64,000 nucleotides of DNA from Bradyrhizobium xenonodulans. Lineage in GTDB: Bacteria > Pseudomonadota > Alphaproteobacteria > Rhizobiales > Xanthobacteraceae. The notes under the pieces were generated by a model. It searched no databases, had not been told where the DNA came from, and saw nothing but the letters and a program-made list of their open reading frames with translations. The position numbers and the translations under genes were made by a program. This document shows, one piece after another, positions 17,413 through 27,755 of the stretch. The stretch's first letter is position 1; each line of letters starts with the position of its first letter. The stretch is taken from positions 8,028,501 through 8,092,500 of the forward strand of contig NZ_CP089391.1 in assembly GCF_027594865.1 (NCBI RefSeq), given 5' to 3'.

Positions 17413-19871
17413 GGCGCGCGCTGTGGGTCCTCGCCGTGCTCCTGAGCCATTGGCGGCGGCACAAGATGCAGTTCGCCACGCTGCTGATCGGCCTGATCGC
17501 GGCGACTGCGCTGTGGAGCGGCGTGCAGGCGATCAACCAGCAGGCACGCAACGCCTATGATCGCGCGGCAGCAACCTTCGGCGGCGTGCGCACCGCCATG
17601 CTGGTCGCGCCTGACGCCGCGACGTTCTCACAGGATCTCTTCGTCAAGCTCCGCCGCGCCGGCTGGCCGGTCTCGCCGGTGCTGGAGGGCCGCGTCCAGG
17701 TCAATGGACGCTCGATGCGGCTGCTCGGTATCGAGCCGGTGACGATGCCGGCCGATGTCGGCAATGCACCGCGCCTTGGCGCCTCGAATTTGAGCAGTTT
17801 CGTTGCCCCGCCCGGCCAAACGCTGGTGGCGCGGGAGACGCTGACCGATCTGCAGGAGCCGGAAGGCGCCGCACCGCCGATCAGCAGTGGCGCAAAACTG
17901 CCGCCGCTGCGCGTGCTGCCGCAACTCGTGCCCGACGTGCTGGTCGTGGACATCGGCGTGGCGCAGCGTTTGCTCAACAAGCCGGATCAGGTGTCGCGGC
18001 TGCTGATCGGCAAGGCGAAGGGCAAGCCGGCGCCGCTCGCGAGCGTCATCGGCAATCAGTTGCAGCGGGTCGAGCCGAATGCGGAGACGGAGCTGGAGCG
18101 CCTCACCGACAGCTTTCATCTCAACCTCACCGCGTTCGGCCTGCTGTCGTTCTTCGTCGGCCTTTTCATCGTGAATTCAGCCGTCGGCCTCGCCTTCGAG
18201 CAGCGGCTGCCGATGCTGCGGACGTTGCGGGCCTGCGGTGCCTCGGCGCGCCTCGTCAACACGGTGCTGGTGGTCGAGCTGGTGGCGCTGGCGCTGGTCG
18301 CGGGCCTGATCGGGCTCGTCTGCGGCTATTTCATCGCGGCGGCGCTATTGCCGGATGTGGCGGCATCGTTGCGCGGGCTCTATGGCGCGCAAATCCCGGG
18401 GCAGCTCACGCTACGCAGCGAATGGTGGCTTGCCGGGATCGGCATCAGCATTGCCGGCGCGCTGGTCGCGGCGGCAACGAGCCTGATCAAGGCTGTCAGG
18501 ATGCCGGTGCTGGCGACTGCGCAGCCGTACGCCTGGCAGCAGCGGCAGCGCCGCTGGCTGGTACTGCAAAGCGCTGCGGCCTGCGCCGTGTTCGCGGTCG
18601 CGCTGCTTCTGCTTCACTACGGACAATCGCTGATCGCGGGCTTCGGTGTGCTCGCGGCACTGATGCTCGGCGCGGCGCTGATCCTGCCGGCTTTCCTCGA
18701 GATCATCCTGCTCGTCGGCCAGCGCTTTGCACGGGGCCCGCTCGCGCTGTGGTTCTGGGCGGACAGCCGGCAACAGCTCTCTGGATTGTCGCTGGCGCTG
18801 ATGGCGCTGCTGCTTGCGCTCGCCGTCAATGTCGGCGTGTCCACCATGGTGGAAACCTTCAGCCGCACTTTTATAGGCTGGCTCCACGGACGGCTCGCGG
18901 CCGATGTCTACATCAGCGCGTCCGACAATGCGCAAGGCGTTGCAATCCGGAACTGGCTGAAGGAGCGCAGCGACGTTCAGGCCGTCCTCTCTGGCGGACG
19001 TGCCGAGGCGCAGGTTCAGGGCCAGCCGGTGGAGTTGCTTGGGCTGCCCGACCACGCCCTCTATCGCGAGCGCTGGCCGCTGCTGGAGACCGCGCCGCGT
19101 GCGTGGACGCAGCTCGTGCCGGGCAATGCCGCCTTCATCAGCGAGCAATTGAGCCGACGCCTCAATGTCCGCGTCGGCGACGTCATCGAAGTGCCGGCGC
19201 CCGGCGGGGCGTGGGAGCTTGATATCGTCGGCATCTATGCCGATTACGGCAACCCCAAGGGACAATTCGCCGTCAATGTCGCGGCGCTGATCCGGCACTT
19301 TCCGCAGACGCCGCAGACCCGGATCGGCCTGATCGTCGCGAAGGAGAATATCCCCGGCCTGATTGGGGCGCTTCAGAAGCAGTTCGCGCTCGACGGCCGC
19401 AGCGTCGCGGATCAGGCGACGGTGAAGGTAGAATCGATCCGCATCTTCAACCGCACCTTTGCGGTGACGTCGGCGCTCAATGCCTTCACGCTCGGTGTCG
19501 CCGGCATCGCGCTGCTGACCAGCCTCTTGACGCTGGCGAATTCGCGCCTGCCGCAGCTTGCGCCGCTCTGGGCGGTCGGCATCACGCGGCCGCGCCTTGC
19601 CGCGATCGAATTGACCAAAACACTGTCGGTTGCGCTGTTCACATCGCTACTGGCCGTGCCGCTCGGGCTGCTGGTGGCGTGGTGCCTGATTGCGATCGTG
19701 AACGTGAAGGCGTTCGGCTGGCGGCTGCCGTTCCATGTGTTTCCCCTGCAATTGGTCGAGCTGGTTGTGGTCGCGCTGATCGCTTCGCTGCTGGCCGCAT
19801 TGCTGCCGATGCTCCGGCTGGCGCGGATGCAGCCGGCGAGCCTCGTCAAGGTGTTTGCCAATGAGCGCTGA
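17409..19871 (+). CDS. FtsX-like ABC transporter permease, 820 aa
   Basis: 820 residues arranged as two MacB/FtsX repeats: an N-terminal anchor helix (FATLLIGLIAATALW), a large extracytoplasmic domain, three helices (LTAFGLLSFFVGLFIVNSAV and following), a middle block of helices around residues 380-490, a second periplasmic domain, and three final helices (ALNAFTLGVAGIALLTSLLT onwards). This is the ten-helix topology of DUF214/AttF-AttG-type permeases. It forms an inner-membrane complex with the ATPase encoded upstream and is overlapped by the AttH-like gene downstream. The grouping matches the attE-H type locus of Agrobacterium; the transported substrate is not known. Confidence 0.87.
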
Positions 19872-20943
19872 CAACATCTCGCGCCGCGCCTTTGCCGGCG
19901 GCATCGCCGCGCTCGCGCTCGCCCGCCGCGCGGATGCGCAAGGCTATGCCGGGCTCGGCGAGACCGCCAACGGCTTCGCCAAGGTGACGCCGGGAAAGAC
20001 GTTCGACTTCCCGGGCGATCACGGCCCGCATCCGGAGTTTCGCATCGAGTGGTGGTATCTCACGGCAAACCTCGTCGACAGCAGCGGCGCGGCCTGCGGC
20101 CTGCAATGGACGCTGTTTCGCCAGGCGGCGCAGCCGGGACCGCAAGGCGAGGGCTGGGCCAATCAACAGATCTGGATGGCGCATGCCGCAGTGACACGCG
20201 CCGACACCCACCGCTTCAACGAAGTGTTTTCGCGCGGCGGCATCGGACAGGCCGGCGTCACGGCAAAGCCGTTTGCGGCATGGATCGACGATTGGGAGCT
20301 GAAAGGTGTTGAGCGCACCGACGATCGCACTCTGGCGCCGCTGACGTTGAAAGCGTCCGGCACGGATTTCAGTTACGCGCTGACGCTGGAAGCCGATCGT
20401 CCGGTGGTGCTGCAGGGCGATCGCGGCTACAGCCGCAAATCCGAGCGCGGGCAGGCGTCGTACTATTACAGCCAGCCGTTCTACCGTGCGCGCGGCACGC
20501 TCACCATCGACGACAAGCCGGTCGATGTGTCCGGCCATGCCTGGATGGACCGCGAATGGAGCAGCCAGCCGCTCGACGCCGACCAGACCGGCTGGGACTG
20601 GCTGTCGCTGCATCTGTCATCCGGCGACAAGCTGATGCTGTACCGGCTGCGCCAGAACGACGGCAAGGGCTACCCGTTCGGCAACTGGATCAGTGCCGCC
20701 GGCGACACGCAGATGATTGCGGGCGGCGATATCCAGATGATGCCGAAGGCGACGGCCGAGGTGGCGGGACATAAGCTGCCGGTGGAATGGCAGATTGCGA
20801 TCCCCTCGCGTTCGTTCTCGATTTCCTGCAAGCCGCTCAATCCCGGGGCGTGGATGGGGACCGGCTTCTCCTACTGGGAAGGGCCGATCAGCTTTGCCGG
20901 GACGCATGACGGCGTTGGCTATCTCGAGCTGACGGGCTATTGA
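19861..20943 (+). CDS. AttH-family lipocalin-like protein
   Basis: About 360 residues. A Tat-like leader (ISRRAFAGGIAALALARRADA) is followed by the AttH/CrtC (hydroxyneurosporene synthase-like) signatures: FPGDHGPHPEFRIEWWYLTANL at the start, WMAHAAVT, the GHAWMDREWSSQ block (about residues 225-236) and GWDWLSLHL. The fold is two lipocalin-like barrels. AttH proteins travel with FtsX-type ABC transporters and are presumed periplasmic lipid- or polyketide-interacting partners. ATG at 19861 overlaps the permease stop, the strongest argument for this start; a TTG two codons earlier is possible. Despite similarity to carotenoid hydratases, the context favours the transporter role. Confidence 0.85.
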   Translation: MSADNISRRAFAGGIAALALARRADAQGYAGLGETANGFAKVTPGKTFDFPGDHGPHPEFRIEWWYLTANLVDSSGAACGLQWTLFRQAAQPGPQGEGWANQQIWMAHAAVTRADTHRFNEVFSRGGIGQAGVTAKPFAAWIDDWELKGVERTDDRTLAPLTLKASGTDFSYALTLEADRPVVLQGDRGYSRKSERGQASYYYSQPFYRARGTLTIDDKPVDVSGHAWMDREWSSQPLDADQTGWDWLSLHLSSGDKLMLYRLRQNDGKGYPFGNWISAAGDTQMIAGGDIQMMPKATAEVAGHKLPVEWQIAIPSRSFSISCKPLNPGAWMGTGFSYWEGPISFAGTHDGVGYLELTGY

Positions 20944-20971
20944 AGCGCGGTCTCTTTGGGGAAACCGAGCG

Positions 20972-21361
20972 ATGTATCATCTCACCGCCCTCGTCACGCT
21001 GCTGGCGATTGCATTTTATTTCTTCACCATCATGAACGTCTCGCGGTCGCGTTCGAAGACGGGCGTCAAGGTGCCGGCGACATCGGGCCATCCCGACTTC
21101 GAGCGCGCCTTCCGCATCCAGGCGAACACGCTGGAATGGATGCCGATCGTTCTGCCGGCACTCTGGCTGTTCGCGATCTATATCAGCGATGCCATTGCAG
21201 CCGGGACCGGCGCGATCTGGATCATCGGCCGCATCGTCTACTTCATCGGCTATTCGCAGGCGGCGGCCAAGCGCGGCCCCGGCTTTGCGATCCAGGGCAT
21301 CGCGGCCATTGCGCTGTGGGCGGGGGCTCTCGGAGCGGTGGTGTTGCGGCTGGTGAAGTGA
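20972..21361 (+). CDS. MAPEG family membrane protein
   Basis: 129 residues with four hydrophobic helices and the MAPEG core FERAFRIQANTLEWMPIVLP (about residues 44-63), where the ERAFRxQxNxxE pattern is diagnostic. MAPEG proteins are small integral membrane glutathione-dependent transferases/peroxidases in eukaryotes; bacterial roles are mostly unproven. ATG at 20972 follows GGGGAAACCGAGCG. It lies 28 bases after the AttH gene and probably belongs to the same transcript. Its stop is followed directly by a palindromic repeat. Confidence 0.88.
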   Translation: MYHLTALVTLLAIAFYFFTIMNVSRSRSKTGVKVPATSGHPDFERAFRIQANTLEWMPIVLPALWLFAIYISDAIAAGTGAIWIIGRIVYFIGYSQAAAKRGPGFAIQGIAAIALWAGALGAVVLRLVK

Positions 21362-21386
21362 GACGCGAGCAGCGGTCACACATTCC

Positions 21387-21524
21387 GCTGTCGTCCCGGA
21401 CAAGCGAAGCGCAGATCCGGGACCCATAACCACAGGGAGTAGTTTGGCGAAGACTCGGAGTCACCGGCTCGCTCCACGGCTCCTCCCTGTGGTGATGGGT
21501 CCCCGCGTTCGCGGGGACGACAGC
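21387..21524. repeat. Compound palindromic repeat, ACCACAGGGAG family, copy 2
   Basis: Starts CTGTCGTCCCGGA and ends GGGGACGACAGCG. The left inner arm ATAACCACAGGGAGTAGTTT and right inner arm CTCCCTGTGGTGATGGGT match copy 1 at 15112-15250 and pair with one another. It fills the gap between convergent genes ending at 21361 and 21555, the same kind of place as copy 1. Confidence 0.8.
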
Positions 21525-21554
21525 GAGAATGTGGCACTCGCTGTGCCTCTTCCG

Positions 21555-22748
21555 TCACTTCGTCAGCGGGCAGCCGCTGTCCTTGGCGGCGAAGAAGGCC
21601 TTGTCGCCGGGGACGGTGGCGAGCAGCTTGTAATAGTCCCAGGGCTTCTTCGATTCCGACGGCTTCTTGACCTCGAACAGATACATGTCGTGGACCATGC
21701 GGCCGTTCTCGAGCACCTTGCCGCCCTGCGCGAAGTCGTCGTCGACCGGCAGTTCCTTCAGCTTCTTGGCAACCGCATCCGGATCCTTGGTGCCGGCGGC
21801 CTTGACCGCCTTGAGATAGCTGATCGTCGCCGAATAGGTGCCGGCCTGGATCATGTTCGGCATCCGGCTGGTGCGCTTGAAGAAGCGTTCGCCGAAATGG
21901 CGCGTGCGGTCGTTGAGATCCCAGTAATAGCCCTCGGTCAGCACCAGGCCCTGCGCCGCCTGCAAGCCGAGACCGTTCACTTCGGCCAGCGTCATCAGGA
22001 GGCCGGCGAGCTTCTGGCCACTGGCGACGATGCCGAATTCGGACGCCTGCTTGATCGAGTTGGTGGTGTCGAGGCCGGCATTGGCGAGACCGACGATCTT
22101 CGCCTTCGAGCTCTGCGCCTGGAGCAGGAAGGAGGAGAAGTCCGAGGAATTCAGCGGCACGCGCACCGAACCGACCACCTTGCCGCCATTGGCGGTGACG
22201 ATCTCGCTGGTGTCCTTCTCCAGCGCGTAGCCGAAGGCGTAGTCGGCGGTGAGGAAGAACCAGGTGTCGCCGCCGGCCTTGGTCAGCGCACCGCCGGTGC
22301 CGACGCCAAGCGCGCGGGTGTCGTAGGCCCAGTGGAAGCCGTAGGGCTGGCAGGCATCGCCAGTGAGGCGCGAGGTCGCGGCGCCGACGACGACGTCGAT
22401 CTTCTTCTTTTCCTTGGAGAGCTCGTGGATCGCAAGCGCGACCGAGGAGGTCGTCAGCTCCGTGATCATGTCGACGTTCTCGACGTCGTACCAGCGCCGC
22501 GCGATCGAGCTCGCAAGATCCGGCTTGTTCTGGTGATCGGCGGTGACGAGCTCGATCTTCTGGCCCAGCACCTCGCCGCCAAAGTCCTCGATCGCCATCT
22601 TGGCGGCCTCGACCGACCATTTGCCGCCGTAATCGGCATAGACGCCGGACTGGTCGTTGAGGATGCCGATCTTGACGCCTTGCGCGGAGGCCGGCGCGGC
22701 GAGGAGCAGGGCAGAGGTTGCGACGGCAGCCAAAAGTGCTGATTTCAT
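21555..22748 (-). CDS. ABC transporter substrate-binding protein, branched-chain amino-acid type
   Basis: 397 residues: a signal peptide (MKSALLAAVATSALLLAAPASA, cleavage before QGVKIG) followed by a periplasmic type I binding fold (VKIGILNDQSGVYADYGGKW, then MAIEDFGG, IELVTADHQNKPD). These are Peripla_BP_6/LivJ-like features. It would capture an amino acid, amide or small aromatic/organic acid in the periplasm. No membrane or ATPase partners lie beside it, so it must use subunits encoded elsewhere. ATG at 22748 is preceded by GGGAGCT on the minus strand. The next gene on its strand, the RND pump, ends 208 bases upstream with a repeat between. Confidence 0.92.
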   Translation of the reverse strand: MKSALLAAVATSALLLAAPASAQGVKIGILNDQSGVYADYGGKWSVEAAKMAIEDFGGEVLGQKIELVTADHQNKPDLASSIARRWYDVENVDMITELTTSSVALAIHELSKEKKKIDVVVGAATSRLTGDACQPYGFHWAYDTRALGVGTGGALTKAGGDTWFFLTADYAFGYALEKDTSEIVTANGGKVVGSVRVPLNSSDFSSFLLQAQSSKAKIVGLANAGLDTTNSIKQASEFGIVASGQKLAGLLMTLAEVNGLGLQAAQGLVLTEGYYWDLNDRTRHFGERFFKRTSRMPNMIQAGTYSATISYLKAVKAAGTKDPDAVAKKLKELPVDDDFAQGGKVLENGRMVHDMYLFEVKKPSESKKPWDYYKLLATVPGDKAFFAAKDSGCPLTK

Positions 22749-22876
22749 TCGTTAAGCTCCCAGCAGTTTTCTGTTTTGAAATCGCGCGGATACTAGTGAA
22801 GAACCCCGCGTGTGCCCATCCATTTCATGTTGGTCGTTAGTATGGCGGGGGCAGGAAGGCTGCGCGGCAAACAACC

Positions 22877-22920
22877 GCTGTCGTCCCGGACGCGAAGGCG
22901 CGCGTTCGTCGGGACGACAC
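22877..22920. repeat. Short palindrome with TGTCGTCCCGG ends
   Basis: TGTCGTCCCG at the left and CGGGACGACA at the right form a ten-base stem around GACGCGAAGGCGCGCGTTCGT, which itself can fold. The outer sequences match the ends of the longer elements at 15112 and 21387, so this looks like a solo or shortened copy. It lies between the binding-protein gene and the end of the RND pump gene. Confidence 0.65.
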
Positions 22921-22956
22921 CGGAAATTTGGAAGCGCCAGTGGCCCTCACCAACAC

Positions 22957-25900
22957 TTACGGAGCAGCCACCTCCGGCTTCTTCCCCTCGTTCCGCCCCT
23001 CGGCAAGGTTCCGCACCACCACATAGAAGATCGGGGTGAACAGCAGCCCGAACAGGGTGACGCCGATCATGCCGAAGAAGACGGCAACGCCGACGGCCTG
23101 CCGCATCTCCGAGCCGGAGCCGCTCGAGATCACCAGCGGCAGCACGCCGAGGATGAAGGCGAAGGAGGTCATCAGGATCGGTCGCAGGCGCAGGCGGCAG
23201 GCGTCGATCACGGCCTCCAGCCGCGGCTTGCCCTCGTTCTCGATGTCGCGTGCGAACTCGACGATCAGGATCGCGTTCTTGGCCGCCAACCCCACCAGAA
23301 CGACGAAGCCGATCTGGGTGAGGATGTTGACGTCCTGGCCCATGATGCGCACGCCGATGGTGGCGGCGAGCAAGCACATCGGCACGATCAGGATCACCGC
23401 GAACGGCAGGGTCCAGCTGCCATATTGCGCCGCGAGCACGAGATAGACGAACAGCACGCAGATCGGGAACACGTAGAGGCCGGCATTGCCGCCCGTGACC
23501 TGCTGGTAGGACAGGTCGGTCCATTCGAAGGTGAAGCCGCTCGGCAGGGTGTCGTCCGCGAGCTTCTTGATGGTGTTGAGCGCGGTGGTCGAGCTGGTGC
23601 CCGGCGCCGGCTCGCCCTGAAGCTCGGACGCCGCATAGAGATTGTAGCGCGCGACGCGGTCCGGGCCCGACACGTCCTTGAACTCGACCACGCTGCCGAG
23701 CATCACCATATCGCCGGAGGCGTTGCGCGTGCGCAGGCGTGAGAGGTCGCTCGGTTCTTTCCGGAACGGGAAATCGGCCTGCGCGGTGACGTGATAGGTA
23801 CGGCCGAACAGGTTGAAGTCGTTGACATAGGTCGATCCGAAATAGGTCTGGATCGTGTCGTTGATGTTGGCGATGGGCACGCCGAGCTTCTGCGCCTTGG
23901 TGCGGTCGATATCGACGAAGAGCTGCGGCGTGTTGGCCGAGAACGGCGAAAACACCGAGGGAGCGAGCAGCGAAGGCGATTTGCGCGCCGCGGCGACAAG
24001 CTCGTCGGTGGCCGCGGCGAGCAGCTCCGGCCCGCGGCCCTGGCGGTCCTGGATGCGGATGGTGAAGCCGCCGCCGGTGCCGATGCCGGGCACGGCCGGC
24101 GGCGGAATGACGATGATGAACGCGCCCTGGATCGCGGCGAGCCGCTTGCGCAGCTCGGCCGTGATGGCGTTCGCGGTCAGCCCTTTCTTGAGCCGTACCT
24201 CGGGCTCGTCGAATACAGGGAATAGTGCGGCCGCATTGCCGGCCTGGGTGCGCGTCGCACCGGAGAAACCGGCGAAGGCCGCGACGCGGACGATACCCGG
24301 CGTATCCAGCGAGATCCGCTCGATCTCGCGCACGACCTCCGTGGTGCGCGCCAGCGACGCCGCGCCCGGCAATTGCACGGAGATGATGACGTAGCCGCGG
24401 TCCTGCGCCGGAATAAAGCCTTGCGACGTCGTCCCGATCAGCCAGCCGGCGCTGCCGATCAGCACGACATAGATCAGGATCATCACCACTGAATGCCGGA
24501 TCACGAAATTGGCGAGGCCGGCATAGCCATGCGCCAGGCGGTCGAAGACGCGGTTGAAGACGCCGGTGAAGGCACCCCACGCCCGCGCGATCAGATTCCA
24601 GGCGGCGGGCGGCCGCTTCTCCTCGTGCGGGGTGAGGATCAGCGAAGCCAGTGCCGGCGACAGCGTCAGCGAGCAGAAGCAGGAGATCGCGGTCGCGACC
24701 GCGATGGTGACGGCGAATTGCTGGAAGAACTGCCCGGAAATGCCACCGAGGAATGCCGTCGGGACGAACACCGCGCAGAGCACCAGCGCGATCGAGACCA
24801 GCGCGCCGCCGACCTCCTCCATGGTCTTGAGCGCAGCATCGCGCCGGCTCAAGCCGTGCTCGAGATGGCGCTCGACATTCTCGACCACGACGATGGCGTC
24901 GTCGACCACGATGCCGACGGCGAGCACGAGGCCGAACAGCGTGAGATTGTTGATGGAGAAGCCCAGCGCCGCCATCACCGCGAAGGTGCCGACCAGCGAA
25001 ACCGGTATAGCGATGATCGGAATGATCGCGGGCCGCCAACCTTGCAGGAACACCAGCACCACGATGACCACGAGCAGCATGGCCTCGTAGATGGTCTTGA
25101 TCAGCTCGTGGACGGACTGCGCGATGAATTCGGTCGGATTGTAGCCGATGTTGTAATCAAGACCTTTCGGGAAGCTCTCCTTCAGCTTCGTCATCGTGTC
25201 GGAGATGTGCTTTGCCGTCGCCAGTGCGTTCGACCCCGGCCGCTGCGTCACCAGCATGGCGACCGCTGATTTGCGCAGCAGGAAGCTGTTGGTGCTGTAG
25301 GCGAGCGCGCCGAGCTCGATACGGGCGACGTCGCGCAGGCGCACGGTGCGGCCGTCGGAGCCGGCCTTGATCAGGATGTCCTCGAACTGCTTCTGGTCCT
25401 TCAGGCGGCCCGTGAAGGTGAGGTTCGGCTGGAAGGCGCGGTCGGCGATCGGCGGCTCGGCGATCTGGCCGCCCGCGATCTGCACGTTCTGCGCCCGGAT
25501 CGCGGCCAGCACTTCGGTCGAGGTCAGGCCGAGATTGGCGATCCGATCGGGATCGAGCCACAGCCGCATCGAATAATCGCGCGCGCCGAAAATCTGGATG
25601 TCGCCGACGCCGTCGATGCGCAGCAGCTGGTCGCGGACCTGGAGCAGTGCGTAATTGGAGATGTAGAGCTGGTCGAAAGTGTCGTCGGGCGACAGCATGA
25701 ACACGACCATCAGGATGTCGGGCGAGTTCTTGCGCGTGGTGACGCCGTTGCGCTGCACCTCTTCAGGAAGGCGCGGCTGCGCGATCGCGACGCGATTCTG
25801 CACCAGCACCTGGGCCTTGTCGAGATCGGTGCCGAGCTTGAAGGTGACGGTGATGGTGAGCTGGCCGTTCGAGGTCGCCTGGCTGTAGAGATACAGCATG

Positions 25901-26127
25901 TCCTCGACACCGTTGATCTCCTGCTCGATGGGAGCGGCGACGGTGTCGGACACAGTCTGCGCGGAGGCACCGGGATATTGCGTGGTGACCACCACGGTCG
26001 GCGGCACAACTTGCGGATATTCGGACACCGGCAAGGTGGAGTAGGCAAGCGCGCCGACGATCAGCAGCACGATCGACAGCACCATCGCCAGGATGGGCTG
26101 GTTGATGGAGAGACGACCGAGATTCAT
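22957..26127 (-). CDS. RND efflux pump, HAE-1 permease
   Basis: 1056 residues, the right length for AcrB/MexF-type pumps. It begins MNLGRLSINQPILAMVLSIV, with the first helix and then PYPGASAQTV-like porter domain wording (TTQYPGASAQTVSDTVAAPI). The proton-relay aspartates occur in VGIVVDDAIVVVENVERHLE, and the second half repeats the first with VLVGLAAKNAILIVEFARD. It is a trimeric inner-membrane proton antiporter expelling drugs, solvents or plant compounds with an adaptor and an outer-membrane channel. Its start overlaps the adaptor stop (26124-26127). No TolC-like gene or local TetR regulator is in view. Confidence 0.95.
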   Translation of the reverse strand: MNLGRLSINQPILAMVLSIVLLIVGALAYSTLPVSEYPQVVPPTVVVTTQYPGASAQTVSDTVAAPIEQEINGVEDMLYLYSQATSNGQLTITVTFKLGTDLDKAQVLVQNRVAIAQPRLPEEVQRNGVTTRKNSPDILMVVFMLSPDDTFDQLYISNYALLQVRDQLLRIDGVGDIQIFGARDYSMRLWLDPDRIANLGLTSTEVLAAIRAQNVQIAGGQIAEPPIADRAFQPNLTFTGRLKDQKQFEDILIKAGSDGRTVRLRDVARIELGALAYSTNSFLLRKSAVAMLVTQRPGSNALATAKHISDTMTKLKESFPKGLDYNIGYNPTEFIAQSVHELIKTIYEAMLLVVIVVLVFLQGWRPAIIPIIAIPVSLVGTFAVMAALGFSINNLTLFGLVLAVGIVVDDAIVVVENVERHLEHGLSRRDAALKTMEEVGGALVSIALVLCAVFVPTAFLGGISGQFFQQFAVTIAVATAISCFCSLTLSPALASLILTPHEEKRPPAAWNLIARAWGAFTGVFNRVFDRLAHGYAGLANFVIRHSVVMILIYVVLIGSAGWLIGTTSQGFIPAQDRGYVIISVQLPGAASLARTTEVVREIERISLDTPGIVRVAAFAGFSGATRTQAGNAAALFPVFDEPEVRLKKGLTANAITAELRKRLAAIQGAFIIVIPPPAVPGIGTGGGFTIRIQDRQGRGPELLAAATDELVAAARKSPSLLAPSVFSPFSANTPQLFVDIDRTKAQKLGVPIANINDTIQTYFGSTYVNDFNLFGRTYHVTAQADFPFRKEPSDLSRLRTRNASGDMVMLGSVVEFKDVSGPDRVARYNLYAASELQGEPAPGTSSTTALNTIKKLADDTLPSGFTFEWTDLSYQQVTGGNAGLYVFPICVLFVYLVLAAQYGSWTLPFAVILIVPMCLLAATIGVRIMGQDVNILTQIGFVVLVGLAAKNAILIVEFARDIENEGKPRLEAVIDACRLRLRPILMTSFAFILGVLPLVISSGSGSEMRQAVGVAVFFGMIGVTLFGLLFTPIFYVVVRNLAEGRNEGKKPEVAAP

Positions 26128-27341
26128 GACTTGCCACCGGCCGGCGCTGGAGCAGTCTGCGGCGCGACCTTGGCGCCGACGCGGGCGCGCTGGATGCCGT
26201 TGACGATGACGCGGTCCTCCGCCTTCAGCCCCTCGCGGATCACGCGCAGGCCGTCGTCGAGCGGACCGAGCACCACGGGGCGCGCCTCAACGGTGTCGTC
26301 AGGCTTGACCACGAACACGATCTTGCGGGACTGGTCGGTCGCGACCGCGACGTCGGGAATCAGCAGCGCCTCATAGGGCGCGCTGCCGATCAGGCGGACG
26401 CGGCCGAACTGGCCGGGCAGGATCGACAGATCGGTGTTCTTGACCACGGCGCGGCTGCGCAGCGTGCCGGTGGAGACGTCAAGGCGGTTGTCGAGGAAGT
26501 TGATGCTACCCTCATGCGACGGTTTTGTCTCGCCGGCGAGCGTCACCTGGACCGGGTTCGCAGTATCGCGCGAGCTCGGGCGGCGGCCTTCGAACCACAG
26601 CTTGCTGTATTTGATGAAGGTGGCCTCATCCATGTCGAAATAGACGTAGATCGGGTCGAGCGTCACGATCGAGGTCAGCAAGGTCGAAGAGCCGTTGTCG
26701 CTGCCCTGCACGAGATTGCCGGGGCTGACGAGATGGCGGCTGACCCGGCCGGTGATCGGCGCAGTCACATGCGTAAACTCGATATTGAGCCGGGCGGCCT
26801 TCAGCGCGCCTGCAGCCTGCGTCTCCGCGGCATGCGCGGCCTGCAAGGCCTGGCGGCGCTGATCGACGGCCTGCTCGGAGACCGCGCTGGTCTGGACCAG
26901 GCTCAAACCGCGGTCGAGCTCGCGCTTGGCAAGCTCCACCTTGGCGCGCGCGTCGGAGAGCTGGCCGTCGGCCTGCTCGGCGACCGCCTCGAACGGACGG
27001 GGGTCGATGACGTAGAGCAGATCGCCCTGACGCACGATCGCGCCGTCCTGGAATTCGACGGAGTTGACGAAGCCGCCGACGCGGGGTCGCACCTGTACCT
27101 CCTCCATCGCCTCGAAGCGGCCGGTGAACTCGTCCCAATCGGTGACGGTGCGCTTGACCGGCTGGGCGACGGTCACCGGCGCGGGCGGCGGAGCGGAGGC
27201 CTGAGACGCCGGCTTGTCACAGCCGGAAAGAGCGAATGCTGCGGCGAGGAGACCGGCAATTGCGTAAGGCATTGCACGGGGCCCGGGCTGAACGAAATCG
27301 TGCGTTTTGACAAACGGCTCGTGTCCATCCGGTCCAGTCAT
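26124..27341 (-). CDS. RND efflux periplasmic adaptor (membrane fusion protein)
   Basis: 405 residues. A long leader ends in the lipobox LSGC (Cys at about residue 41), so the protein is probably a lipoprotein of the inner membrane. The AcrA pattern follows: RFEAMEEVQVRPRVGGFV (lipoyl half), a coiled-coil hairpin (about residues 105-165, rich in Ala/Gln/Glu), then LNIEFTHVTAPITGRVSRHL (second lipoyl half), a beta-barrel and a membrane-proximal domain. ATG at 27341 has AGAGGA upstream on the minus strand; an inner ATG at 27272 has none. It connects the pump to an outer-membrane channel. Confidence 0.93.
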   Translation of the reverse strand: MTGPDGHEPFVKTHDFVQPGPRAMPYAIAGLLAAAFALSGCDKPASQASAPPPAPVTVAQPVKRTVTDWDEFTGRFEAMEEVQVRPRVGGFVNSVEFQDGAIVRQGDLLYVIDPRPFEAVAEQADGQLSDARAKVELAKRELDRGLSLVQTSAVSEQAVDQRRQALQAAHAAETQAAGALKAARLNIEFTHVTAPITGRVSRHLVSPGNLVQGSDNGSSTLLTSIVTLDPIYVYFDMDEATFIKYSKLWFEGRRPSSRDTANPVQVTLAGETKPSHEGSINFLDNRLDVSTGTLRSRAVVKNTDLSILPGQFGRVRLIGSAPYEALLIPDVAVATDQSRKIVFVVKPDDTVEARPVVLGPLDDGLRVIREGLKAEDRVIVNGIQRARVGAKVAPQTAPAPAGGKS

Positions 27342-27522
27342 CCCAGGTCCTCTTATAAAAACCGCGGAAAATGCAGGTTACCCTCCTGCAAGCGGGCGCC
27401 ACAAGATGGGTGGCAATGATGAACTCTTCAAGACCAATGCGGGCGCAATGCTTCGACGGATGCCCTGGCCGGATGGCGGGTTGACATGGAGAGAGTTGGG
27501 TTTGGACGCCGACCTTTCTTCG

Positions 27523-27664
27523 CCTCTCCCCGCCTGCGGGGAGAGGCCGGAGCGCATCGCAAGATCCGATCCGGGTGAGGGGGCTCTCCGCGACTCCAGC
27601 TGTCACCTCCCTCGCGGAGAGCCCCTCACCCCAACCCTCTCCCCGCAAGCGGGGAGAGGGGGGA
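27523..27664. repeat. Triple hairpin, CCTCTCCCCGC family
   Basis: Three hairpins in a row: CCTCTCCCCGC-CT-GCGGGGAGAGG (27523-27546), GGCTCTCCGCGA with TCGCGGAGAGCC (about 27583-27618), and CCCTCTCCCCGC-AA-GCGGGGAGAGGG (about 27636-27661). The first and third are near-copies and match the element at 4694-4815. It lies in the 414-base gap between the adaptor gene start (27341) and the dehydrogenase start (27756). The rest of that gap holds the two divergent promoters, which I cannot place securely; no gene is seen in it. Confidence 0.75.
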
Positions 27665-27755
27665 GAGAGACCAGCGTGTTCGCACATGACGGGAACGGCG
27701 GGCTCGGCTAGATTACCCCACCAAAAACAAGACGAAGTGTCCGGGGAGGACAGGC

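Noticed and set aside
19861..20943. Annotation of the AttH-like gene as a carotenoid hydratase
   Set aside because: There are no carotenoid genes nearby, and overlap with an FtsX-type permease gene matches the AttH transporter context.
27272..27274. An internal ATG as the start of the RND adaptor
   Set aside because: It lacks a ribosome-binding site, whereas the ATG at 27341 has AGAGGA at a good distance.
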